In this document: positions 1 through 9,505 of the stretch, one piece after another | Position numbering within the stretch: the stretch's first letter is position 1 | How the letters are laid out: every line of letters begins with the position of its first letter | From: Tulasnella sp. 424 | Taxonomy: Eukaryota > Basidiomycota > Agaricomycetes > Cantharellales > Tulasnellaceae | Reading direction: 5' to 3' | DNA: 64,000 nucleotides | Assembly: GCA_019633425.1 (NCBI GenBank) | Contig: WSUB01000002.1 | Location: forward strand, 682,001-746,000 | Position numbers and translations under genes: made by a program | The notes under the pieces: generated by a model | Told to the model about the DNA's origin: nothing | The model's database searches: none | What the model saw: only the letters and a program-made list of their open reading frames with translations

Positions 1-3000
1 CGAGCAGGATGAGGGCAAGGACAATCTTGGGAACGTCACGCGAATGAACTTGTTTATGGCTGTGCAATCAAGAATGTCAAAACAGGGCTGTAATGTGGAC
101 CGCATAGAGCTTACCTTGCAAATATTGAAACTACGTCCAAAAGCCTATGGACTGCTTCGTTACGATGACCGGCATTCTTTACCCAGGCTTTCGAGAGTAC
201 TGGTGTATCTTCGTTGTCATCTCCGTCGTCCGATACTGCTGCTAAGAATTCGTTCCGCATGCCAAGCATGGTCAAATGTCTGCGGATAGTCCCGATATCC
301 AAATCAATTTCGGCAAAGGATTCTGTTCTCTCTTCAAGAGACTGGCGGAGGAAGTTCAAGGTCGCCATGGCCAGCGGGGCATGTGGATGCAAAACACCTG
401 TTGTAGACGATTGTTCAGAAAAGCATTCTCCAGACAAAGCATCAACTGAAAGGCGTACACAAGTCTATGATCCAGTCAATGACTTCGTCCGGTAGGGTAG
501 ATGGATCTGCAAGAAGCGCTCCCGAGTTCAAAAGAGCAACCGCCGCGTGCGAGTCTGCGCAATATATTAGGAACGCGTTGTCCCGAAACCAAGCAAGGCT
601 CACTTACTGCCATCGTCCATCGTCTTCTTCAAGAGCCTTAAACTTGGTGATTTGCACTCAGCATCGGCAGGGCACGGCAGACAACTCTCTGACGGGTCGT
701 CCATCACGTCGTCCTCCAGGGGTTGCCAGAACTTATTTCTTTCCCGAATGACGGCGGCCTTTTGCGCTTCCTCCTCTCGTTTCGCCAGTGCCTGATCCAC
801 GGATAGTATATTCTTCAGCCTTTCCGGCTCCAGCAGGAGGTCTCCCACGAGGGAATTCGTGGGGGACAAGGAGTCTCTTGGTGTCGTCTGACTTCCTGAA
901 GGCCCAGCCGCTGACGAGCCCTGGTCTTCTTTCTTCACCACACCAGCACCGCCGGCAAGCAAGTCGCCGTACTTCTTATCCCACACTTGCTTTTCCTTCA
1001 GCAGAGCATCCAAAGCCGTATTTCCAACCGATTTGGGGAGCCGTGCGGGTTTAGAAGGTCCAGGTGCCGAAGGAGCGGGCAATCGACGAGCTTTAGGTGT
1101 TGGCAATTTATCCGAGACCCGAACATATGAAGATAGGTCGACGCCTGGGGCCACTGGTGGGATTTCGACGACAACTTGGCCTTGACTAGGTGTCATGCGA
1201 CGTCCGTTGGGGAGAGGTGGCCGGCTAGGACTGTCTATATCCTTGGAGGCTCCCAATTTTCTTGGTGAGGAGGGAGAAGTAAGGGGCGAGTTTGACTCTA
1301 TCCCTAGCCTAATTCGCCGGATATGGTCCTCTGGAAGGGCGTTAGGAGATTTATACTTCCGCACGGGGCTGTCCCATCAACGAGTTAGCTTGAACCAGGG
1401 ATTTTTTACAAAGGTATAGACTCACGTAGTAGGATTAGGAGTGCTTTTTGGCGCACGAAGTTCCATCTTCGGCGGAGGCACCTTCTTTGTGGCAGGACGC
1501 GTAAGGTCATCGTCAAGGAGGTCGTCATCATCATCGTCTTCTAGGGTCGACAGCCTTGCATTCTTGGCTCTCTCTAGAGCCTTCTCCGAGTCCACGGACT
1601 CCGCGTCGGATGTTGGCGGGTCCTCTTTAATGACCGGCAAGGCTGCCTGCGAGCGTGTTGAAAGCCCCCGGGCGGAAGGCCTAGTGCTTTCCAAACGGGA
1701 CGCGAGCTCTCCAGCCTCTGCGGAGGGAACGTCCATGGACACTTCACCAGCATCGTTATGCTCGGACTCGTCACCGCTCTCATCGTCTTCGGCGTCCATG
1801 GCCTGGTCGTCATCGTCCTCCAGCTGCCGAGACACCTGCGCCTCGGAACCGTCCGTTTCAGCAGCGGATAGTTGAGAGATATCGCTCTCTATATCACGAG
1901 GCTTAAGCGCGTCCGACGGCGGTTGCTTCGCAGCATTTATGGTCAACAACTTGGAGATAACTGCGAGGCTTGGAGTGGTGCGTGGTGGCAGCTTCGCAAG
2001 GTCGACGTCCATGTCCTCGTCGGTTTCGCTACTTGGAATAACTTCGTCGTCGTCTTCCGGAGGGGTGGTTGGGCGAACAGAATCGACTCTCCCCTCGATA
2101 AGTTTGCGCCTCTTTGATGGCGGAACGGAACCACCTCTATCCGGAGAATCCGGAGAGAGACGCTTGGGAGGCGAACTCGAACCTGGATCGACAATTGAAC
2201 CTTTGGCGAGCCGGGAAGCTGAGCTAGGAGTAGACGGCGAGGTAGGATTAACGCGGGAATGGGGTGACGAGCCGAGGTCGACCATTCGGGGTGGTGACGG
2301 GTTTTCGCTTTGAACCTCGAGTGTTTTGGACGTTGACGGAGGTTTTGACGTCTCCCCGGGAGGCACCCTGTCCATATTATCGTCCTCTGCAGACAAGAAG
2401 TCAACGGGCGGTGTTTGAGAAAGCTTGAATTGCTTTGACGTGACTGGTGCAAGGCTTTGCTTTGACGGTGGTGGGTGTGTCGACGCGGTTGCGGTGGAGT
2501 CCCTCATAGCGAACGAATGAGAGCGCTTGCGAGAGGGAGATTTGGACGTTGCAAATGCTGCTGAAGAAATTGGAAGTCGCCCGCGTCAGTCTGGACCCTA
2601 ACGCAAAACAAATTACCACTCCACGCACTCGAACTCCGTGAAAGGGAAGGCGACCGAGAAGGCAGTTCGGGCTTAATTATTGGGCGAGTGGTCTTGCTAG
2701 GGCTTTTGCGACGCGTCTGGGTTGATGGTGGTGGTGTTCCTTCACTGCTGCTGGTGATAACGATGACCTCTGAGGGCGTAGTTTTAGTGGTGGATTTGCG
2801 CCTTGGGGACCGTGTTACAGGTTTTTCCGAGCCAGAGTCAGACGAGATAACGATGATTGCGGCGGGCGCTGAGCCCGAGCTTGACTTCTTTGATAGCTTT
2901 CTTGGTGATGATCGTTGAGTCGAGGCTCTGGCTACGTTTGGTACCGCTAACCGCTTGGGTTTGGACCTGGACTGCTGAGAACTGAAGAAGGGACGAGATT

Positions 3001-3112
3001 GCGAAGATGAGGGACGTGGGCCGGGAGACGAGCTTGGTTGGAGAAGGAAATATTCTTCGAGACTTGGTTGTGACTTTTGAGGCTGAGACGAGTTTTTTGC
3101 TGTCGGAGCCAT
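1..3112 (-). CDS. Large disordered nuclear-type protein, possible CANIN/SLF2-like Smc5-6 factor (3' end outside window)
   Basis: Six exons can be chained with matching phases: 3112-2617, 2557-1426, 1368-608, 554-459, 397-115 and 59-1, giving about 922 codons before the window edge. All five introns are GT-AG and 53-61 nt long. The first ~600 residues are low-complexity: Ser/Pro/Arg-rich, with IVISSDSGSE and IVITSSSEG stretches that resemble SUMO-interacting motifs, basic patches (PPSKRRK) and acidic runs. The C-terminal part looks folded and helical, beginning near DALLKEKQVWDKKYGDL and continuing past SLVGDLLLEPERL to RDVPKIVLALILL at the edge. Arrangement and length recall fungal proteins with a CANIN domain (SLF2/FAM178, partner of Smc5-6), but no motif is decisive, so that name is inference. 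The start MAPTAKN was preferred to an in-frame Met at 3262 because the longer leader is not conserved-looking. Confidence 0.8.
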
Positions 3113-3326
3113 CCTTTTGATGAGTTTAATCAAGCTGTCAGAAGGGGAAGGGCCTGTGACGAGCGTGACGAGACCTCGTGCAAAACAACGGCGACTTCGG
3201 CGACCTGCTCTCAGAGCCAGCTCAGAAATGATTGGGAACTCAAAAAGGTAGCATACATCCAACGAACGATACTCGAACTAGTAGCAATGCAGAGATACAC
3301 CACCGAAGACGTGATAACTTTTGGGC

Positions 3327-3955
3327 TTATGCTGCATCGTTCTCGACCAACTCGCCACAGACGATATACTTGTGGCTAAAGTGTTCGACCCAACCCATCA
3401 TGTTTTCACGCTCGTCAGGTGTGATGTCCGACAGAGTGTCAATAGGGCCATCAATAGGTAAAAGCATATCTGTTGCGATAGATCCTGCGGTCAGAATGAA
3501 TGTTAAGGATGTAAGACAATGCCACACACCTTTATCGAACGATTGCTTTGCCATGCCACGGGAAGCGTCTCGCCCGGCAAAGTTTCCATATGGACCCCCT
3601 ATGAAAGAATAAAAGAAATCAGAGACGTCGTGGGTTGGCTACTCTCTTTGCACTAACCAGGACCGTAAAAGGAACCTCCCGCGGTTACGTCAAACACCTT
3701 TCCATTGATGGCTAGCAGGATTCTTGGGCTATCCACTCCATTGAAAGGCTGTAGGGTCTTTGGAGTATATCTCTTGTAAAGAACCGTCTTTGGGTGAGAT
3801 GCGGGCTTCCAGGAGTACCCGCCCCTCCAGTCCGTCGGTATCGTGGCGGCCGGTTTTACATTCGGAAATGCAATCGAATAAGCGTAGTATGCGATTGGTA
3901 CTAGCAGCAGAGCATTTAAGGGAGTTTCAATGAGCGGTTGTGCAAAAGACGACAT
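3327..3955 (-). CDS. DAP1: DAP1-type membrane-associated progesterone receptor (MAPR) haem protein
   Basis: Three exons (3955-3658, 3598-3530, 3484-3327) encode 174 residues. The N-terminus has a hydrophobic segment (NALLLVPIAYYAYSIAF), expected to anchor the protein in the ER membrane. It is followed by a cytochrome-b5-like domain of the MAPR class: ILLAINGKVFDVT, then GSFYGPGGPYGNFAGRDASRG, where the tyrosines are the usual haem ligands of this family. The C-terminal stretch with TPDERENMMGWVEHF is typical of fungal Dap1. Known role of the family: haem-binding partner that stabilises or activates cytochrome P450 enzymes such as Erg11 in sterol synthesis. The gene is divergent from the RING/TRAF gene, with 147 bp between start codons. 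Confidence 0.92.
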
Positions 3956-4102
3956 GGCCGGCGTCCGTCAGCGTTTGAGGGGTGAAGTAGAACAAATGGG
4001 TGTGTGTCGTATGTAAGCAATGTTGGGAATTTCACCTTAGTCCAGGGAATTTCTGTGCCTCGCCGACGCTCCCTTTCCTCGATCAAAGACCACTGCTCGT
4101 CC
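3956..4102. promoter_or_regulatory. Shared divergent promoter, DAP1 / RING-TRAF gene
   Basis: These 147 bp are the only sequence between the start codons of two head-to-head genes, so core promoters and both 5' leaders must fit here. No clear TATA box or known operator is visible. If the RING gene used the in-frame upstream ATG at 4004, the gap would shrink to 48 bp, which is one reason that start was not chosen. Confidence 0.55.
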
Positions 4103-6207
4103 ATGAACAGCGCCCAGTACACTTACGTCGACCAGATCAATGGAAATTTGGTGAGCAGAGGATTGGCAAACTGTCTCTCGACAGCTGGGCACTGACTTTG
4201 AGCTCTACTCAAGGTGTGCTGCATATGCCGGTGAGGCCAGCGGAACAAAGCGCAGATCTCGCTCAGAAACGCTGCTGACAAGCAACGCGTTATGATTGCT
4301 AGAAATCCGTTTATCGACCCAGTATCGACTTCCACTTGCTCGCATACGTTCTGCACCGAATGCATAGCTAGCGCGCTGCTAGTCACCCAACAATGCCCCG
4401 TGGACCGCTCGCCCCTGACGAGCACGCAACTCCAACCAGCAGCCACCATTGTCCGAAACGTGAGTCCCAACGTGATCACGTCCCTTTATATCTACCCCTA
4501 TTGCTTATCACCGGCCCCTCCTTAGCTCGTAGACGAGTTGATCGTGGAATGTCCGCATGCATCGGTCGGGTGCACCTTCACCTGCCAGCGACAGCACTTG
4601 CCAGTCCACCTATCGTCCAACTGCGACTACGTCCAGGTCCAATGCTCTCAGGAAGGCTGTACACATACCGTGTTACGAAAAGATCTCGGAAAACACGCCG
4701 CGGACTGCACCCATCGCCTCGTGGAATGTGAAGCTTGTGGCCGGGACGTCAGACTCTCGGAGATCGAGGTACGCCGGTCTGTCTGTCCGAGCTCAAGTTT
4801 TTTTTCCCTTGGGACGGACCCTCAGCATGCACCATCCGAGGAGCACTGATACACATTCTCATCTTTTAATAGAGTCACCCGGACGAATGTCCTGCAACGG
4901 AAATCACTTGCCTTCACTGTGCTGCGACTCTGCCACGGGCGTCCCTTTCTGTTCATCTCGGATCCTGCGACCTTATCCCGATACCTTGCGCTCACTCTCT
5001 TAATGGTTGCCCCTGGGTCGGTCCGCGGCATCTTCTGACTACCCATCATCTGCCACTTTGCCCATACGAAGCCATAAAAGGCTTCTTCACAATTCACTCG
5101 GCGCGGCAGAAGGACCTTGAACTGGAAAATGCAGATCTGCGAAGACGATTGGAGGATACGGAGAGAATGGTTAGGTCGCACCAACGGGACTTGGATCGAG
5201 CCAAGGTGAAACTAGGGACGTGGTTCCAACCTATGCGCCCAGAAACTCCGGTAGCTCCAACCGGAGAAGCTTCCAGCCTCGCCTCTTCGCAAAACTCCAC
5301 CGCTTCCGGCACCGGGACACCAACACGGCCTGAAGCCAGAAGACGACTATCTGTACCATTCAATCCTGCTGTCTTTGGAGGAGTGGACGAGACGCCTGAG
5401 AGCATCTCGTCTCTGCAAAATCGACGGTCAACCGTGGCGACCGCAGCTCCAGATCTGCACGGAGAGCCCGTCGCTTCAGGCAGTCGTCCGAACTCGTTCG
5501 AAGACCCTTATGCAGCCTTTTCAGCATCAAACCCCATGGCACATCCGATCTTGACGGGGACCGGAGGTGCCGGGCCGTCCACATTCTACCGCGCTCACTC
5601 TAGCAACTCCAACCCAGTCGCACCTCTCAACCTCAACGGCTCCCTCGAGGGCACTCTCGCAAGCTTACGCAGCAGCATCGTCTCTCTGAGCCAAAGCTTG
5701 GAATCACTGGAGAGGAAGCAGGATATCATGTTGACCACCGAGACGCTCCGGATGCATGAAGATGTGGCGAGCTTGCGGGCGATTGTGCATGGACTGAGAA
5801 TGCAGGTACGATAAACCCCACCTTTGACTCTATTTTGAGCTGGGGTTTCTGATATCGGTCTGATCAAGGTTCACAACATTATGATGGACCGAAACTCCTA
5901 TTTCACCAACCGAACGCCTCCAGCTGTCCCAGCAATGGCGGGCCACATCCCGCAAACGCTTTCCCGACAACCATCCTCACCCAACCTCCCCACAACTTCA
6001 AGTACCACTGTCGGAGTTGAACCTACCCATCGTCCATCAGCTTCGGTTGGAGGCACTTCGTACACCGTGTCTCAGTTCCCTATGTCCAGCTTCGCTGCGG
6101 ACGGAGATTCCGCCCAATACCTCAATCAGCGTCCGCCCATGTACTACAACCTAAGCCCAAATATTATCACTAGCAGCGTCCGCCGGGGCCCGGAAGGGAA
6201 ACTTTGA
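4103..6207 (+). CDS. RING finger / TRAF-type zinc-finger protein, probable E3 ubiquitin ligase
   Basis: Six exons: 4103-4150, 4214-4230, 4303-4459, 4526-4768, 4873-5805 and 5869-6207, 578 residues. The protein opens with YVDQINGNLVCCICRNPFIDP and a C3HC4 RING (CSHTFCTECI, then CPVDRSPL). TRAF-type Cys/His repeats follow (ECPHASVGCTFTC, VQCSQEGCTHTVLRKDLGKH, ECEACGRDV, CLHCAATLPRASLSVHLGSC, CPWVGPRHLLTTH). After them come a short coiled coil (KDLELENADLRRRLEDTERMV) and a Ser/Pro-rich tail. The second exon is only 17 nt and supplies the first RING zinc-ligand pair; without it the domain would be broken. A ubiquitin-ligase role is inferred from the domains; the substrate is unknown. Similar NHL/TRAF-zinc-finger proteins are common in Agaricomycetes. 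Confidence 0.9.
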
Positions 6208-7723
6208 CATTGTTTTGATGCATGCATGCATGGTTTAGTGAATTACTTGGTTATCGTCGCTGTCCAACCTCGCTTTCCGTTAGTTTTCGTCTTGTCATTG
6301 AGGATTGTAGTCTACTGTATTCTGTCTCGTCGTTCAATTGGTATCATCGAATCACGCTGTGCACGACAGTATGAAGTTGTGTCGCCTAGTGCGAGACTTT
6401 GCTTCAAGGAAGGCTATGTAAAACCATGCAGGCCGCTATTTATGACGTCAATCAACACTTAATTGCTGTGCGGCTAATCCGTATAAGCGATGTAGCACAA
6501 GGTTATTTTTCTTCATAGAAATTCTTGAGGGCCAATTTTCTTCTCGGAATGATCGTCACGACCTGGTCTCTAGGCAATTCCCATCTATCTTCATATCAGC
6601 TCTCAGTGACCGTATAGGCTAGCCTTCGAACCTTCCTCGGCCATTATTTCTAGCGGCTAGCTGTATGCTACAGGGTTCTCAGAGCTGCCAAGACGGGGAG
6701 TGGCATCAATAGGACCAAGTCCTAGAGAAGTCAGTATGGAAAGTATCAGTTTCACGCATGATCCCCCCGGGGTTTAATAGCGGACGTCCAGAAATTTAAG
6801 CTAAAGCGAAGCGAGCCGAAGTACTTTGGCTGTTGTCATCTTGTTATAGAATACTTGGTCTGGTTCTCTGTACCGGACCGTCGGTCTCGGTCGTTGAGTT
6901 ACGCACTCGACGAGCTCTATACCTGTCACGAGAGTATACGCTGTGGCATGGCCCCATCCTAAGCTTGATCGCCGTTTCGGCGGTTCCTCGCAATCAATCG
7001 GCGCGGTGTATTCGAAGGGCGAAACGAACAAAACTACTGTACAAAGGGAGCGACACTGACTGCGGTAGGAGCTAAGTGGCGGAGCACAGTGGGACGTAAA
7101 GGGATGGAACATCATGACAAATGCAGGACAGTAGTGGACGCAGTGCCGTGCATATGCTGCCTACAAGGGACTGGGCGTAGCACGATACCTGCTCTCCGCG
7201 AAGTTCTAATCAAAGACAAGATTAGTCTAAGGTACGTGTGAAGCTTCCAAAGGGCGTAAATCTCGAGTAGAACAACTGAAATAATCCTCACCTAATCCCC
7301 TCTCTTTGGAACCTGGGCAACAGGATCGCTTGGGGTCCGAGTAGCCGCTGGTGACGGAGTCGTCGCGGTGAATTGGGCATCCTCTCGCAAACACGTAGTC
7401 GTAGGATCCGGATATCCGTTTCCTACAAGGCTAGGCATAGCTGGGGCGAGCATCGGTCGTTGGTCACGACGCAGGATACGGGTGACGAATCCCGTGATAG
7501 CGGATACGGATCGGGGTAGGCTTAAGCTGGGCCACGAATGTCGTTCAGATGGATCGGCTGGCGATGCTCCATGAACGATGAGAGCACTGGATTGAGTGTC
7601 GACTGGGGAGGGGACAAGGGCAACTGTGTCCGTTATCCTATTGTGCCGTGGCATGTACGTTGAGGGGCTGACCAAAGGTAGTACCGCGATGAGAAGAGAG
7701 TGAGAGGAAGGGCTAGTGAGATG

Positions 7724-8580
7724 GAGGAGTTTTGGAGACGTGCATTGTTTAACAACTTGCGCTCTTATAATCCAGCTAGTGTTTGTGTGGGTGGAATGGG
7801 GATCATGTCTCTTGTTGGTTGCAGTATCTCGATGCAGTGACCGGAATACGCACAAAAAAAGAAGCTGTAGGATGGCCTGCATGTGCTCGTTCATCGGGTG
7901 CTTCCACATAGGGGGTGGGGGGTGGGCGCCCAAAGTTAAATGCGACGGATTAGGAAGACACAAGCCGGACGAGAGGGACACCGTCTTCTTTTCCCTCCCC
8001 ACCGACTCCAGTTCTCCTGGTAATTAGCTAAGTTGGCCTCTTGATGCACGGACCTGACCCGGGAAACTCGTCTGAAGGGGTTCTTCGACGATTCTAGTGC
8101 TGCGCGGCGCGTCAATATTATCGACGTGTGTAACAGGCTAAGGGCTTTGCTCGATAGCCAACATGGAGGATTTTTGGAGATGTGCCATTGTTACGTGTGT
8201 TATTGTAAATTGGCTAGTAATTTGGTGGGTGGAATAGGGACGTTTCGGTAGGTCGCTGTATCCTGGTGCGGTGGTCGGATTGCGAAGGAAAAAAAAGAAG
8301 CCACCATAGGATAGTCTGCATGTGGTCGTTCAACCTGTGCGTCCGCACGGGGGGAGGCGCCCAAAATCAAATGAGACGGATTAGGAAAACAAAAGCCGTA
8401 CGAGAGGGCCCAACCGTCTTCTTTCCTTCCCTTCCGATCGAACCAAGCCCTTCTCGCACTTAGCAAAGTTGCCCGCTTGATTCACGGACCTGTCCCAGGG
8501 AACTCATGAGCCCATCGGTAAGGGCTGTCCGACGATTTTGCAGCGCGGCGTGTCGATGTTATCCCGACATGTGCCCCACA
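7724..8580. repeat. Degenerate tandem repeat, two copies of ~0.44 kb
   Basis: Copy A runs from about 7724 to 8135 and copy B from about 8165 to 8575, offset by roughly 441 bp. Matching landmarks occur in the same order in both: GGAGGA then TTTTGGAGA; GGGTGGAAT; a run of A followed by AGAAG; GGCGCCCAAA; GACGGATTAGGAA; CCGTCTTCTTT; CACGGACCTG; and GCGCGGCG near the end. The copies differ by many substitutions and small indels, so the duplication is old. A weaker fragment may follow at about 8600-8660. No coding potential is conserved between copies apart from a minus-strand PNPSHL-type string that both would encode. Confidence 0.75.
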
Positions 8581-9171
8581 GCCAAGTTGTTATTGCTTCG
8601 GTGTATTGGTAGAATATTGACGTCAATATGTCGTTTGGTGGTTGCGGATTAGCAAGGTGGTAGTCTCACTTCAACAAATGGCCGTGCGTATCCAGCAATG
8701 ATCGTGACTTCCCAAGCGGGTTGAGCCTTGTGCGGGGTTTTAATTCTTTGAAATGGGTGGGACGTTATAATGGAGTCCGCCCACCCACCCATAACCATCC
8801 TACCCGAAACGTCCCCTGCTGGTCAGGATCTAGCACAAAACCGACTGCTACTACTCTTCTTTTAACCATCGGTGCTATCTCTTTACCGCCTGTCTATCAT
8901 CCCACTCCTCACCTAACGTGACCTGCCCGACCTCGATTTGCCCGCGTCATTCTGCTGTTCAGTCAAGCGGACAGACTACATCCAGACCTCGTCCCAACGT
9001 TAGCGATCCCCTCCCCCCCGGTCCGTTATCTGCACATCCAATTAGCTATCCCCAGCCACTCGCCACTTCGCGCCCGGCGACAAAGGTCGGCCTAACAAAC
9101 CGTCATATAACGAGATCAACTTATCCCACGAAGGCCTGCACTATCGATAGCTTGCATCAAAGAGGTCAACA

Positions 9172-9368
9172 CCCCAACCCAAGCCTTAATATCATCACTA
9201 GCACCGTCCGCCAGGCCCATTGTTTTGATGCATGCATAGTTTGGTGAATTACTTGATTATCGTCCCTGTCCAATCTCGCTTTCCGTTAGTTTTCGTCTTG
9301 TCATTGGGGATTGTGGTCTACTGTATTCTGTCTTGCCGTCCAATTGCTATCATTAATCACGCTGTGCA
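9172..9368 (+). repeat. Diverged copy of the RING/TRAF gene 3' end (source about 6148-6361)
   Basis: The segment repeats, in the same orientation, the last ~40 coding bases and the first ~160 bases of the 3' UTR of the gene ending at 6207. Shared landmarks are ATCACTAGCA followed by CGTCCGCC, TTGTTTTGATGCATGCAT, GTGAATTACTTG, CGCTTTCCGTTAGTTTTCG, CTACTGTATTCTGTCT and CACGCTGTGCACGA. The copy lacks the stop-codon region (about 17 nt) and 4 nt of the TGCA run. It lies 137 bp beyond the SCP160 stop codon on the opposite strand. It is a decayed duplicate with no function evident. Confidence 0.85.
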
Positions 9369-9505
9369 CGAAATTTTGTTACGACTCGGAGCCCTAAAGG
9401 CAAATTTGATTGATAGTCCACACGAAGCGACATTGCGAGTGATAGATGCGATTATGAAAATGATTGCAAAGATGCTTCATGCTTATTTTGTTTTTGTAGA
9501 TCCTC

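Larger units (their letters stand above)
6208..9505. other. Gene-poor, repeat-bearing intergenic region
   Basis: This 3.3-kb stretch lies between the convergent ends of the RING/TRAF gene and SCP160. Open frames here are short and lack recognisable domains. The longest, 236 codons on the minus strand at 7292-8002, overlaps a tandem repeat and has no motif. The region holds a degenerate tandem repeat of about 0.44 kb (7724-8580) and a diverged copy of the RING gene's 3' end (9172-9368). I see no transposase, reverse transcriptase or long terminal repeats. The 3' UTRs of both neighbours must begin in it. Confidence 0.7.

Noticed and set aside
4004..4102. Upstream in-frame start for the RING/TRAF gene
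   Set aside because: Would leave only 48 bp to DAP1, and the usual N-terminus of such proteins starts close to YVDQINGNL.
6220..6236. TGCATGCATGCATG palindromic run after the RING gene as a regulatory site
   Set aside because: Simple tandem TGCA repeat, shortened in the duplicate at 9229; no independent evidence of function.
7292..8002. 236-codon open frame on the minus strand in the gene-poor gap
   Set aside because: Overlaps the tandem repeat, has no domain, and its only repeated string reflects the DNA repeat; no splice structure extends it.
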